A stretch of DNA of 64,000 nucleotides from Bacteroidales bacterium (GCA_031263015.1 JAISGN010000002.1:1-64000); one strand, 5' to 3'. Numbered from the stretch's first letter, positions 1 through 8,896 are shown. Notes: generated by a model from the letters alone, not told the origin. Program-made: numbers and translations.

Positions 1-885
1 AATGTTACCCAGTCATTTGCCTACTTGCCTTATGGCGAGCAATGGGTAGATGTGTCATATCAGAACCCTGCCTTTGCGACTACATATAAGTTCAGTGGGA
101 AGGAGAAGGATGAAGAGACGGGCTTCGGATACTTCGGAGCAAGGTATTACTATGATTATTTGAGTATCTGGTTGAGTACCGACCCTCTGGCTGATAAATA
201 TCCAAATACAAGCCCTTATGTCTATTGTAATAATAACCCTGTGATATTGATGGACCCTGATGGAATGGAATGGGTTGATTGCAATGGACAGAAGATTGAC
301 GAGAAACAACAAAAAAACATTAAAGCATATATTTTCTATGACCCAAAATCTTTTGGAAAACAATCAAAAGCAATGGCTGCGGCATTAGAAAAAAAATACG
401 GCAAAGGTTCTGTTGCTTTAAGTAACGTTACAACTGCAAAAGAATTTAAACAAGATTGGCAAGATATGGGAGGAACTGATATTAAGGAAGTGAATCTTAA
501 TTATCACGGTAGTAGTCAAACATTAAATTTGGATAATGGAGGTAATCAATATATAACATCAACTGGGTCTGGTAAAACGCCAAAAGGAACAAAAGCAACT
601 AATGTACAAAATTTACCAAATCCTGTAGGTAATATTCAAAATGCTCAACTAAATATTAATTCTTGTAAATCCAATAGTACAACACAATATACATTAAAAG
701 GCTCTGGCTTAACATTAGCACAAGCATTTAGTGTCTATAGCAGATTTTCAGTAGTAAGAGGTACTTCTTCATCTGTAAGTTATCGTTGGATTGGTGATAG
801 AGAACCATATCCTCGCTTTGGTAGTCCATTTGGGAAATGGGATTATTTGACTAAACCAAATGCCGTTTTAAAACAAGGAAGGTAA
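1..885 (+). CDS. RHS/YD-repeat protein, C-terminal end with putative caspase-like toxin domain (5' end outside window)
   Basis: The frame is open from base 1, so the gene starts upstream of the window. The first about 85 residues hold the RHS-associated core, with GFGYFGARYYYDYLSIWLST and the junction motif MDPDGMEW. About 205 variable residues follow, as expected for a polymorphic toxin tip. That tip looks like an alpha/beta domain. It has an opening strand YIFYD, then YHG (His codon 505-507), then INSC (Cys codon 664-666) and LAQAF. This order matches the His-Cys dyad layout of caspase/CHAT-type peptidases, so I infer a protease toxin; the RHS core is certain, the protease call is not. The immunity candidate starts 9 nt downstream. 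RHS tips are normally released and delivered into neighbouring cells. Confidence 0.85.
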   Translation, partial: NVTQSFAYLPYGEQWVDVSYQNPAFATTYKFSGKEKDEETGFGYFGARYYYDYLSIWLSTDPLADKYPNTSPYVYCNNNPVILMDPDGMEWVDCNGQKIDEKQQKNIKAYIFYDPKSFGKQSKAMAAALEKKYGKGSVALSNVTTAKEFKQDWQDMGGTDIKEVNLNYHGSSQTLNLDNGGNQYITSTGSGKTPKGTKATNVQNLPNPVGNIQNAQLNINSCKSNSTTQYTLKGSGLTLAQAFSVYSRFSVVRGTSSSVSYRWIGDREPYPRFGSPFGKWDYLTKPNAVLKQGR

Positions 886-894
886 TAATTTATT

Positions 895-1374
895 ATGAAA
901 AATAAAGTACTAATACTAATAATAGTATGCTTTACTGTAGGTTTGTTATGTTTATATTATTTTTATCAACGTAAAGTCTCTTTTGAATTAGCAATGGAAA
1001 TACCCAAACCATATTTAGATTTTGACAGAATAGATTATGTTAGTTTTGATTATGTTGAAAATAAAAAACGACTAATGTTTTACATGGTAGATTATTATAA
1101 AGAAGAGCCTTATCTTAAATCTGAATATAGTGGTTACGATTCAATTTTTGTAGAAAATATTAGTAAAGAACTTAATTTTGATAAGTACAATTATATTATA
1201 ACATATCAAAAACAGTTAAAGGCATTAACGTATTCACCGTATCTTGCAAAAAAAGAGGACTTTTTGTCATTACCTGAAAAACCATTAATACCTACTTTTG
1301 ATACCATAATTACGGACAAAGTGTATATTTATAGAATAAGAAAAAATAACAAATATAGGGCTCCGGGACCATGA
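895..1374 (+). CDS. putative membrane-anchored immunity protein of the RHS toxin
   Basis: This 159-residue protein follows the RHS toxin gene by 9 nt, the usual place for an immunity gene. An N-terminal hydrophobic segment (residues about 5-24, LILIIVCFTVGLLCLYYFY) anchors it in the inner membrane, leaving a charged domain of about 130 residues. I recognise no named family. A paralogue lies on the opposite strand at 13233-13709. The two differ through the first two thirds but share the same last 16 residues (YIYRIRKNNKYRAPGP). That identity continues at DNA level past the stop codon into the repeat array, which suggests gene conversion or recombination at this edge. The immunity role is inferred from position only. 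Confidence 0.7.
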   Translation: MKNKVLILIIVCFTVGLLCLYYFYQRKVSFELAMEIPKPYLDFDRIDYVSFDYVENKKRLMFYMVDYYKEEPYLKSEYSGYDSIFVENISKELNFDKYNYIITYQKQLKALTYSPYLAKKEDFLSLPEKPLIPTFDTIITDKVYIYRIRKNNKYRAPGP

Positions 1375-1411
1375 AAAGAATAACGTAATATTGTGATTTG
1401 ACTACAATGTA
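1317..1411 (+). repeat. 95-bp inverted repeat, left copy
   Basis: This block covers the last codons of the immunity gene, its stop codon and the entry to the 42-bp array. It recurs in inverted orientation at 13196-13290, with one mismatch seen by eye (G or A after GGGACCAT). The pair encloses about 11.8 kb and could support inversion of that segment. Confidence 0.85.
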
Positions 1412-1909
1412 CGTCATACATTGTCTTCCCGGAAGTGTTTTGGGACTTTTGTACGTCATACATTGTCTTCCCACAAGTCTTTTGAGACTTTTGTACTCCA
1501 TACATTCTCTTCCCACAACCTATTTTGCTACAATGTACGTCATACATTGTCTTCCCACAACCTATTTTGCTACAATGTACGCCATACATTGTCTTCCCAC
1601 AACCTATTTGGCTACAATGTAAGACACCCGAAGTTCTCCCACAGGTGTTTTGAGACCTTCGTGTAACACATGAAGTCTTCCCATAGATGATTTGAGACCT
1701 TCGTGTAACGCATGAAGTCTTCCCACAAGTGTTTTGAGACCTTCGTGTAACACATGAAGTCTTCCCACAAGTAATTTGAGACTTTCGTGTAACACACGAA
1801 GTCTTCCCACAGGTGATTTGAGGCTTTCGTGTAACACATGAAGTCTCCCCACAGGTTATTTGAGACTTTCGTGTAACACATGAAGTCTTCCCACAGGTAA
1901 TTTGAGATT
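1404..1909. repeat. 42-bp palindromic tandem array 1 (about 12 units)
   Basis: Units of 42 bp repeat about 12 times. Each has a short palindromic core and a conserved linker beginning CTTCCCACA. The first five or so units carry core A, related to ACAATGTA-N5-TACATTGT. The remaining units carry core B, CTTCGTGT-AAC-ACATGAAG, with one G/T pair. One hybrid unit near 1612-1640 joins half of each core. Because 42 is a multiple of three, several reading frames stay open; these are treated as artefacts. The array lies directly after the immunity gene and ends against an RHS-like remnant. Confidence 0.9.
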
Positions 1910-1924
1910 TTTGAGTGAAATGTA

Positions 1925-2014
1925 TTTAAGATACACAACAATAAATACAGGTATCAGGCGGATTACAGGCTGAGGGGAGAAAACGAAACAGCCTTTTATG
2001 AAAATATTCCTTGA
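1925..2014 (+). pseudogene. short RHS-like coding remnant at the distal edge of array 1
   Basis: An open frame after the array reads FKIHNNKYRYQADYRL and stops at 2012-2014. Its opening FKIHNN-x-Y-x-Y matches the remnant at the edge of the array unit near 15480 and, with a frameshift, the one near 14550. It looks like the relic of the next RHS cassette start rather than a working gene. Confidence 0.45.
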
Positions 2015-2056
2015 TTACATTTGCACAAAACGGCGTCTTATAAAAATAAAACGCCG
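1981..2056. repeat. dispersed 21-bp repeat cluster (AACAGCC family)
   Basis: The cluster contains AAACAGCCTTTTATGAAAA, a TATTCCTTGATT word and a pair of AAAACGGCGT / AAAACGCCG words. The same words recur in inverted order at 7323-7396. It belongs to the scattered intergenic family described at 46531-46668. Confidence 0.7.
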
Positions 2057-2088
2057 TAATATTGTCATATGATTAGAAAAGATATGAT

Positions 2089-2316
2089 TTATTGCTGTGC
2101 GTGGTGGAATAATTTCCTCTTCCACTGCCGTATGGCTTGCTTTCTGTGCGGCGGAAAGCAACTATACAATAGTAAAGCGATGCTTGCACCGAATAGAAAG
2201 CCCAATAAGAGGTGGGGTATCGCAGGTACAAAATGATTTAACGTTAAATAAACAACTAATAACAGCAATCCGACCGAATATTGCCAACCATGTTTGTTTT
2301 TTCTCTTTGTTTCCAT
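2089..2316 (-). CDS. small two-helix membrane protein
   Basis: The 75-residue product has a basic start (METKRKNKHGW), two hydrophobic stretches (about residues 14-30 and 34-52) and a strongly basic tail (RKQAIRQWKRKL). It begins 46 nt after the outer-membrane protein gene on the same strand and is probably the last gene of that operon. I do not recognise a family. Its small size leaves some doubt that it is real, but the membrane-like amphipathic pattern and operon position favour it. Confidence 0.55.
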   Translation of the reverse strand: METKRKNKHGWQYSVGLLLLVVYLTLNHFVPAIPHLLLGFLFGASIALLLYSCFPPHRKQAIRQWKRKLFHHAQQ

Positions 2317-2362
2317 TTTACCAATCTTTGTTTTATGTTAATTATTCTTGATTTTATAAATA

Positions 2363-4846
2363 TTATTTGCCGATTGGAAGTCCTTGTCCGCCCGTTTGCT
2401 GTTGCTGTCCTGAGGAACGTTCGTCCATATCATCGCTTTCAATCTTTTTAAGCTTCGCTCCATCATACATTTTGCCGAAATTCCATCGTATTCTTATGCC
2501 TATACGCCGTTGAGAGGTGATAAATTTAGCCTCAACCGAAGTATTATCGGTCGCATATCGCACATTCATTCCGTCAGACGCCAACAAATCATCAATACCC
2601 AGCGTTATGTTAAGTTGTTTCTTGAAAAATGCCTTGCTCAAACCGCACCCTACGTTGAAATAAGAATCATATTCGTAAATTCCTTGCACTCCTCCGCTCA
2701 TATAAAAGCCGCTTACACTGAGTTTAAGTTCCCATGGCAGATTGAATTCAAGAGCGCCGTAACCCATAAAGCCCCAGCGTTCCTGTTTTGTGGTACTTCC
2801 GTTGATTGTTGCAGTGCTATTCCAGTAGTTTTCGCTTGCCCATAGCATCAAAGTGCCTATTTTTCCCAACGGAAGCCCACCATAGAGACTGAAATTGAGA
2901 TTATGCGCCGATGCAATGTTTTCAGGTTGATTTACAATCTTAGGCGGATTGCCGATAAGGTGAGGAAGAGTCATTATTTCATCATTTGTATATCCGTAAG
3001 AGGCGTTTAGAAATAATATATAGTTCCAAGAATAAGATAAATCTGCTTTATGAGTGTATTGAGGGTTGAGAAAAGGATTGCCGGACGAATAACTAAGGTC
3101 GGAAGTCTTGGATATAAACGGATTTAATGAGTTATAGTCGGGACGAGTTATTCTATAGGAATAAGTTCCTGCCAATCTGCTTGACTGACTTATCTGCCAA
3201 GAGGCATTAACATTGGGAAAGAGGTCAAAATATGGGTTTGTATTGCTGCTATCCGATATTTCCTGCCAAGCATCCGTGTAAGTATGCTCACCTCTTACGC
3301 CAAGCCGCAAAGAAGCCTTTGACCAACTTTTGCTAAACGACAAATATCCTGCACCGATGTTTTCTTTATAAACGAATCTGTTGGTTCTGTCGGGGTCATT
3401 GTTCATATCGGAGTTCAGATTCCCGATAAGAGCGTCAAAATCGTTATCAACCTTTGTATAACGCTCCTTTATGCCGGCTTCCAATTTGATATTGTAGAAA
3501 ATACTCTTCTCAAAATCTATCTTAAATGAAGCAGAGGAGTATTTATTCGCAGCATTGTTGCCCAATTGTTGCCCCGCAATCAGACTATCGTTGCCGAGAA
3601 ATGTTTTAGTGGTAGAAACATAGTTCTCAGTTGAGTTATTGGTAACAAAATCCGCATCAAAAGAAATACGGGACAGCGAATCAAATTTATGAACGTAATG
3701 AGCACCGAGCAGAAGATTGTTACTGTTGTTTTTAATGTCAATATCGGAAGATTGAAGTGAGTCAAAAACAGAATAAGGGTAACGACTAATTTCAAGAACG
3801 TTGTTATCCTGATTACTTTTCAAACGATTTAAGCCGTAATTGATGTTTATACCGAAAGCATTGTTGTCGTCCATCTGATAATCCGCACCAAAATTAAAAT
3901 TAAGGTTTGTAAAATTGTTATAAATCGGGCTTTCCTTCATTTGATATTGCAAAGTATCTAAATATGATGCTCCCCACATCTTTGATTTTGCCGCCATCTT
4001 GCTCTCATTTGCCCAATCCATACCGCTATATCCGAGAGTAATTGTCCATTTCTTATCAACATAATTGAGATTTGCCCCTCCGTGATAAACGAAATCGCCA
4101 TTCTGAGTAAGATAACCACCCATCGCATTAACGGAACCGTTGAATCCGTAGTTTAGATTCTTCAACATTCTGATGTTTATAATGCCTGCTGTGCCTTCTG
4201 CTTCATATTTAGCGGATGGATTGTTTATTACTTCTATTTTTTCAACCTGTGAAGGGGCTAAACCTTTGAGATATGCTTTTATTGCATCCCAAGGCAGTTT
4301 TATATCCCTTCCGTCAAACTGGAATAAGACACCTCCTTGTCCGTTAAGGGTAAGGTTGTCGTCTTTATCAATATAAACTCCCGGTACGCTTTTGAGTAAT
4401 TCAAATGCAGAGGCGGATGTTGCGGATATGCTTTCATCTACATTCATTACCATCTTATCCGCATCCATTTCATAGCGTTTTACCTGTCCTACAACAGTAA
4501 CATCTCCAAGTTCTACACCTGATTTGAGGGATACATCAATACTTAAATCTTTGTTGAAGTCATTATGATTTATTATAATGGTATCCGATGTATAGCCTAT
4601 GTAGGAAAATTTTAACAGATAATCGCCTTGTTTGGCTTTTATATTATAAAAACCATCGGCATCAGTTACTGCTCCGGTTATTTGTTGCCCTTGTGAATTC
4701 AGAAGTACAACATTGGCGTACATTATAGGATTTTTGGTGTCTGTATCAGTAACTTTGCCATGTATTGTCTTCTGTGCAAAGACCGAAAGGCTGCTCGCTA
4801 TTGCGAAGAACATAATCGCAATGGCTCTTTGTATTGCTCTGCTCAT
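2363..4846 (-). CDS. outer-membrane beta-barrel (TonB-receptor-like) protein with carboxypeptidase regulatory-like domain
   Basis: The 827-residue protein has a signal peptide ending near FAQ (residue 25). A carboxypeptidase-regulatory-like beta-sandwich follows (IHGKVTDTDTKNPIMYANVV, about 28-110), then a plug-like region (SVPGVYIDKDDNLTLNGQGG; VEKIEVINNPSAKYEAEGTA, about 115-225). The rest is a long barrel rich in alternating aromatic strands. A disordered Gln/Gly tail (QQQQTGGQG) closes it. No T9SS signal is present. It is the fifth gene of an operon led by an ABC exporter; the preceding small gene overlaps it by one base. The cargo or ligand cannot be read from the sequence. Barrel proteins of this type sit in the Bacteroidetes outer membrane. 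Confidence 0.85.
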   Translation of the reverse strand: MSRAIQRAIAIMFFAIASSLSVFAQKTIHGKVTDTDTKNPIMYANVVLLNSQGQQITGAVTDADGFYNIKAKQGDYLLKFSYIGYTSDTIIINHNDFNKDLSIDVSLKSGVELGDVTVVGQVKRYEMDADKMVMNVDESISATSASAFELLKSVPGVYIDKDDNLTLNGQGGVLFQFDGRDIKLPWDAIKAYLKGLAPSQVEKIEVINNPSAKYEAEGTAGIINIRMLKNLNYGFNGSVNAMGGYLTQNGDFVYHGGANLNYVDKKWTITLGYSGMDWANESKMAAKSKMWGASYLDTLQYQMKESPIYNNFTNLNFNFGADYQMDDNNAFGININYGLNRLKSNQDNNVLEISRYPYSVFDSLQSSDIDIKNNSNNLLLGAHYVHKFDSLSRISFDADFVTNNSTENYVSTTKTFLGNDSLIAGQQLGNNAANKYSSASFKIDFEKSIFYNIKLEAGIKERYTKVDNDFDALIGNLNSDMNNDPDRTNRFVYKENIGAGYLSFSKSWSKASLRLGVRGEHTYTDAWQEISDSSNTNPYFDLFPNVNASWQISQSSRLAGTYSYRITRPDYNSLNPFISKTSDLSYSSGNPFLNPQYTHKADLSYSWNYILFLNASYGYTNDEIMTLPHLIGNPPKIVNQPENIASAHNLNFSLYGGLPLGKIGTLMLWASENYWNSTATINGSTTKQERWGFMGYGALEFNLPWELKLSVSGFYMSGGVQGIYEYDSYFNVGCGLSKAFFKKQLNITLGIDDLLASDGMNVRYATDNTSVEAKFITSQRRIGIRIRWNFGKMYDGAKLKKIESDDMDERSSGQQQQTGGQGLPIGK

Positions 4847-5073
4847 TATATTGTATTATTAGTGGTTTTTGAACTTGTTTGATTGTCTTGCATTACTTCA
4901 ATATCAATATCCATTCCCGAATACTCTTTTTCGTATTTGGAGATACCTGTTTTTTGATATTCTTCAACATCTTTAATTGCTTGTTTATTGCCATAATTAC
5001 CTATAATAAGCAATGCTCCTATTATAGCAAAGCAGAAACATAATGCTGCAATGGTTGTTTTTTTGATTTTCAT
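4846..5073 (-). CDS. small single-span membrane protein
   Basis: The 75-residue product has one hydrophobic segment (IAALCFCFAIIGALLIIGNYG, reported here by its first and last residues, about 8-28) and a charged tail on the far side. Its stop overlaps the start of the barrel-protein gene by one base, and it starts 3 nt after the GntR gene, so it is translationally embedded in the operon. It has no recognisable family. It could couple the inner-membrane ABC exporter to the outer-membrane protein, but this is only inference from position. Confidence 0.65.
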   Translation of the reverse strand: MKIKKTTIAALCFCFAIIGALLIIGNYGNKQAIKDVEEYQKTGISKYEKEYSGMDIDIEVMQDNQTSSKTTNNTI

Positions 5074-5076
5074 GGT

Positions 5077-5451
5077 TTATTCTTTTAATTTATTATTATT
5101 CTGTTTGTAAATCTCTTCTATATCGTTTATTGAAATGTTTAGTTGAGCCATTTTCTTAAATATTAACGGCAAGATATGCTCAGTAAATTCCTTTTTCCTG
5201 AAATTATATATCACATCTTTTGCCTCGTTTGTTACAAAATATCCCAAACCTCGCTTTTGAAAGATAATACCCTTCTCCTGCAAGAATTCAAAGCTCTTAA
5301 AAACCGTATTAGGATTGACTTCATAATCGGCAGCAATGTCTCTCATAGACGGAATCCTTTCTTCCGCAACGAAGATGCCGTTAAGGATTTTGTCGCAAAT
5401 CGTTTCAGCGAGTTGTAAATAAATAGGCTCTTGATTGTTTAATATATCCAT
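5077..5451 (-). CDS. GntR-family transcriptional regulator (YtrA type)
   Basis: The 124-residue protein is an N-terminal winged helix-turn-helix of GntR type. Diagnostic stretches are PIYLQLAETICDKILNGIF, RIPSMRDIAADYEVNPNTVF and KGIIFQKRGLGYFVT. Only about 45 residues follow, far shorter than the effector domains of most GntR proteins, which is typical of the YtrA subgroup that controls ABC-exporter operons. It lies 20 nt after the permease gene. In most YtrA operons the regulator comes first; here it comes third, so autoregulation would act at the promoter before the ATPase gene. Confidence 0.88.
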   Translation of the reverse strand: MDILNNQEPIYLQLAETICDKILNGIFVAEERIPSMRDIAADYEVNPNTVFKSFEFLQEKGIIFQKRGLGYFVTNEAKDVIYNFRKKEFTEHILPLIFKKMAQLNISINDIEEIYKQNNNKLKE

Positions 5452-5471
5452 AGTTTAATTTCCGACAAAGA

Positions 5472-6224
5472 TTATATTGTTTCTTCTTTCTTTAATCTTA
5501 TATAACTAATTGCGGTGAAGAAAACAGGTATTAGTATCATTATGGTATTATACCAACAGCCTGTATGATGATCATAACTCAAAAGATATTCAGAGAATGC
5601 TCTTACTCCATTCCCTTCTTGCACTAAACTCATAACGAGGTTATTTTGATGCATAATTCTATTTGTTTGTATTATTATAAATACAATCATTACTACCATT
5701 AGTATTGCCGGTACTTTTATATAGCTCTGTTTTTTGAATAATAATGAGCCGTAAAAGCCAATTGAAATGCCTGCAAGTATCAATAACGAACCTTCTCCAT
5801 TGAAAAGTTTGAATATTTGATTGAATATGTTTAGCGTTTTAGTTGTTTCTTGATAGAAAGTCAATTCTCCGATTAAGTGTCCGAAGATTGAAATAACAAA
5901 AGTGGAGACAGGAATAAATATAAAGATATTACAAAACTCTAATAGCCACTTTTCTTCTACTGAAGCGGGCAACATAAGGTTTGAAGCACGGGCTCGTTTT
6001 TCTTTATATGAGGAAAATCCTCCTGCGGCAGCCGATATTAATATGTAGATAATGCAAAAAACAACTAAGAATTGAGCATTTAAATGTATATTGAGGAAAT
6101 ATGTAGCGGCATTTACAAGAAATCCTAATATTACAGGGGCTATCGCAAGGTTAATATAGGTTCTGAGACTCATACTGAAGTCTCGTTTAATCACATTGAC
6201 AAATCTGTTAAAATTAAATTCCAT
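5472..6224 (-). CDS. ABC-2-like exporter permease
   Basis: The 250-residue polytopic protein has about six hydrophobic segments, including FLVVFCIIYILISAAAGGF and AILMVVMIVFIIIQT. It starts 8 nt after the ATPase gene, which makes it the membrane partner of that subunit. The sequence KEKRARASNLMLPAS is typical of the cytoplasmic loop in small Bacteroidetes ABC permeases next to YtrA regulators. The substrate is unknown; related systems often concern envelope stress or antimicrobial peptides, but nothing in the sequence proves this. Confidence 0.75.
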   Translation of the reverse strand: MEFNFNRFVNVIKRDFSMSLRTYINLAIAPVILGFLVNAATYFLNIHLNAQFLVVFCIIYILISAAAGGFSSYKEKRARASNLMLPASVEEKWLLEFCNIFIFIPVSTFVISIFGHLIGELTFYQETTKTLNIFNQIFKLFNGEGSLLILAGISIGFYGSLLFKKQSYIKVPAILMVVMIVFIIIQTNRIMHQNNLVMSLVQEGNGVRAFSEYLLSYDHHTGCWYNTIMILIPVFFTAISYIRLKKEETI

Positions 6225-6232
6225 AAAGCAAA

Positions 6233-7075
6233 TTATTTATTGTTATTAAAAATTTCGTTAAACCTTTCTCTATTTTGGAAGGCTGCATTGAAGAGCAGTT
6301 CTATATCAAGATTGCTTTCCTGTGCAGCAGTATTTTCGGCAACGACCATTTTGCCGCCGACATTCTCTTCTTCAAAAATCACATTGCTGTTTTTGTTCTG
6401 CTCATTCAAGCCAAACCATAATTTATTTGTGATTTGAGCAACGGATGCATTGATAAGAACGGACGCTTTATCCATTATAATAATATTATCTATCAGATTA
6501 TGCAAATCACGTACCTGATGAGTGGAAATAATCATCGTTTGCTTATCGGTCATTGCCTTTAAGATTATTTTTCTAAACTGAGTCTTGCTCGGGATATCAA
6601 GTCCGTTGGTCGGCTCATCAAGAAACATATATCTGCAATGAGTTGCCAGTCCGAAAGCTATAAATACCTTTTTCTTTGTACCATAAGATAGTTTTGACAA
6701 CTTTTGTTTCATGTCCGTAATCTCAAATTCCTGCAAATACGATTCAAAATCGCTTTGAGAGAAATGCGGATAAAATTTAGCATTAACTTGTGTGTAAGTG
6801 TTAATACTTATTTTCATCTCGTCAAACTCCTCAGGCAGGAAAAAGATTTCAGACAAGAATGCCGTTTTTCGCTCTTTCGGCACGAAGCCATCAACATTAA
6901 TTTCTCCATTATCAGGGAATAAAAGTCCTGAAATCAGACTTAATAATGTGGTTTTTCCCGTTCCGTTTTTGCCAAGCAAGCCATGAACGAAGCCTTCCTC
7001 TATTTTAAGGCTCAAATCCTCAACAACGTTTTTATGTTTGTTGTATCCGAAGGTTAAATTTTTTACTTCAATCAT
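6233..7075 (-). CDS. ABC transporter ATP-binding protein
   Basis: The 280-residue protein has the complete nucleotide-binding set: Walker A (GLLGKNGTGKTTLLSL), a signature-like KLSYGTKKKV in place of LSGGQ, Walker B (YMFLDEPTNGLD) and the switch histidine (ISTHQVRD). The signature deviates from consensus, as is common in the exporter subfamily associated with YtrA regulators. The last about 70 residues form a variable tail. It is the first gene of the operon and is preceded by a good Bacteroides-type promoter. Confidence 0.9.
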   Translation of the reverse strand: MIEVKNLTFGYNKHKNVVEDLSLKIEEGFVHGLLGKNGTGKTTLLSLISGLLFPDNGEINVDGFVPKERKTAFLSEIFFLPEEFDEMKISINTYTQVNAKFYPHFSQSDFESYLQEFEITDMKQKLSKLSYGTKKKVFIAFGLATHCRYMFLDEPTNGLDIPSKTQFRKIILKAMTDKQTMIISTHQVRDLHNLIDNIIIMDKASVLINASVAQITNKLWFGLNEQNKNSNVIFEEENVGGKMVVAENTAAQESNLDIELLFNAAFQNRERFNEIFNNNK

Positions 7076-7115
7076 ATTATATATTGTTTTAGTGTATTAG
7101 TTTATTAAGACACTG

Positions 7116-7148
7116 CAAAGGTATGTCATTTTATTTGAATAAAGCAAA
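7116..7148 (-). promoter_or_regulatory. Bacteroides-type promoter for the ABC/GntR/outer-membrane operon
   Basis: On the minus strand TTTG (7148-7145) is followed after 21 nt by TACCTTTG (7123-7116). This fits the Bacteroidetes sigma-ABfr consensus, and the ATPase start codon lies about 40 nt downstream. Confidence 0.75.
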
Positions 7149-7322
7149 TTTTCCATAAACTTTTTTGAAAAAAGATTTTCTCATTCTCTTAATTAACTGA
7201 TTTATATGCCTATATGATTGAAATATTTTTTGCATTCTTTTTGATGTAATCTCAATTTACCGCCCCAAAATCTTGTTTTCTTCATCACATTTTTGATATT
7301 ATCCGTTTTTTATGCTGTTTGG

Positions 7323-7396
7323 TGAAAATGAAATCAAGGAATATTTTCATAAAAGGCTGTTTTGTTAAAATGAAACAGCGTTTTATTTTAACCAAA
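7323..7396. repeat. dispersed 21-bp repeat cluster in the 7076-7681 gap
   Basis: Consecutive 21-bp units begin GAAATCAAGG, AAAAGGCTGT and GAAACAGCGT. The unit words differ but the 21-bp step is kept, and opposed words (AAGGCTGTTT and AAACAGCGTTT) could pair as a hairpin. The rest of this 600-bp gap holds the two divergent promoters and AT-rich sequence without a coding signal. Confidence 0.7.
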
Positions 7397-7590
7397 GCAC
7401 AAGGCAGGCTGACATTGCTGCCGATAGCCGAAATAATTTCTAATTATTTTTTGATTTTTTAATATAATAGCAAACTCTTTTAAGTAAAAAATATGGTAAA
7501 TTCTGATAAAACAGACGCTATTCCTCATTGCAGTTAATCAAATCATTATAAGCGTATTATAAACAGATGATTAAAAAATATATAAAGAGA

Positions 7591-7622
7591 TTTGCATTTA
7601 CAAGAAAATAGTTGTATATTTG
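7591..7622 (+). promoter_or_regulatory. Bacteroides-type promoter for the T9SS/GH16/LRR cluster
   Basis: TTTG at 7591-7594 is followed after 20 nt by TATATTTG at 7615-7622. This is a close match to the consensus, about 60 nt before the start codon at 7682. Confidence 0.7.
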
Positions 7623-7681
7623 GCACGTCAAATTAGAGTATTTTGGAAGCAAACTTTAATAAATAAAATAAAGCAATTATT

Positions 7682-8896
7682 ATGAAAAAACAAGTTATTA
7701 TTTTAGCAATCGCAGCATTGCTTACAGGCTTTGCAAACACTGGCAAAGCACAAGTAAAGATTAATGAACACGGAAAACTGATTGTCGGCAGGAATCTTCA
7801 TTTGTCGGTTGGCAATGAAGATTTACACAACGTGCTATCGGCAACAATTTTCGGCAAAAACGGCATGTATAACGCCGGAAGCAAATTATCGTTTGGTGAT
7901 TTCGGCAGAAGAGAGTTTCATGGTTGGAATGTGTTTGTCGGAGAGTATGACAGCATAGAAACAGACCAGCTTTGGCTGCACGGAAAGAACGGTATTTATT
8001 TCTCTTACAGTCAAGGCTACCCCGGTTCGGCGGGAACGATTGGCTATTTTGATGTAAATAAAGACCCTTATGCTGTTCAATTTTTGCACAACGTTAAAGC
8101 ATCTCATTTTTTCGTCTCTGTTCCGTCCTCAACAAAGCACACCACCCGTTTGGAAAGCCCTTTGGCTAAAATAAAATCGTTAAACGGCATACGGTTTGTA
8201 AGTATTAATGAAAGTATCCCTGCTTCTCAAACAACGAATGCCAACAATAGCAATCTGACACCAAAGGAACAGCAGGATGTTACGTTCTTTACCGACTTAG
8301 AAAACAAACTCCGCACGAAGGAAACGCCACATATAGGTTTGCAAGTAGAGCAATTGACAAAGATTTTCCCTGAACTTATTGATACGAATAAGAATGGTGA
8401 GATTGCTGTTGATTATGTGAGCCTTATTCCCGTATTGGTTGAGGCTATAAAAGAGCAATCGCAGATTATTCTGGCACAAACTCTCAAAATAAACGAGATT
8501 GACGGCGACATTCTTTCCATACAAAACACTCCATCAACACAACCTACTACCAAATCAGCAGGTACAACTAAATCTACAAAGTCCGCCATTATTGATACGA
8601 CACAAAATAATGCCGACAGCACACAAGCCCTTAATGCATTCCTTTATCAGAACAATCCTAACCCTTTCAACACCCAAACGACAATAAACTATTTTCTGCC
8701 TGAGGAGGTTCAGACGGCAACAATATACATCTTTTCATTGCAAGGCTCATTGCTCGCAACATATACCTTACAACCTGACTTCGGCTTTGGCTCTCTTACG
8801 ATAGACGCTTCATCTCTTAATTCGGGAACATATTTCTACACTCTGACAGTGAATAATCAAGAGATTGATACCAAGAAAATGATATTAACAAATTAA
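7682..8896 (+). CDS. secreted T9SS cargo protein with S74-like chaperone segment
   Basis: The 404-residue protein has a signal peptide (cleavage near GKAQ, residue 24). A tail-fibre-like middle follows, then the segment HIGLQVEQLTKIFPELID plus IAVDYVSLIPVLVEAIKEQ (about 218-265), which is typical of peptidase-S74/intramolecular chaperone regions. The end is a clear T9SS type A sorting domain: LYQNNPNPFNTQTTINYFLP, then SGTYFYTLTVN and KKMILTN. Such proteins are exported through the outer membrane and usually attached to the surface. It is the first gene of a four-gene plus-strand cluster, followed 11 nt later by a GH16 gene. Confidence 0.8.
   Translation: MKKQVIILAIAALLTGFANTGKAQVKINEHGKLIVGRNLHLSVGNEDLHNVLSATIFGKNGMYNAGSKLSFGDFGRREFHGWNVFVGEYDSIETDQLWLHGKNGIYFSYSQGYPGSAGTIGYFDVNKDPYAVQFLHNVKASHFFVSVPSSTKHTTRLESPLAKIKSLNGIRFVSINESIPASQTTNANNSNLTPKEQQDVTFFTDLENKLRTKETPHIGLQVEQLTKIFPELIDTNKNGEIAVDYVSLIPVLVEAIKEQSQIILAQTLKINEIDGDILSIQNTPSTQPTTKSAGTTKSTKSAIIDTTQNNADSTQALNAFLYQNNPNPFNTQTTINYFLPEEVQTATIYIFSLQGSLLATYTLQPDFGFGSLTIDASSLNSGTYFYTLTVNNQEIDTKKMILTN

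Noticed and set aside
1404-1909. 42-bp arrays as CRISPR arrays
   Set aside because: The whole 42-bp unit is conserved including the part that would be the spacer, and no cas gene is present. Palindromic core plus constant linker is not a repeat-spacer pattern.
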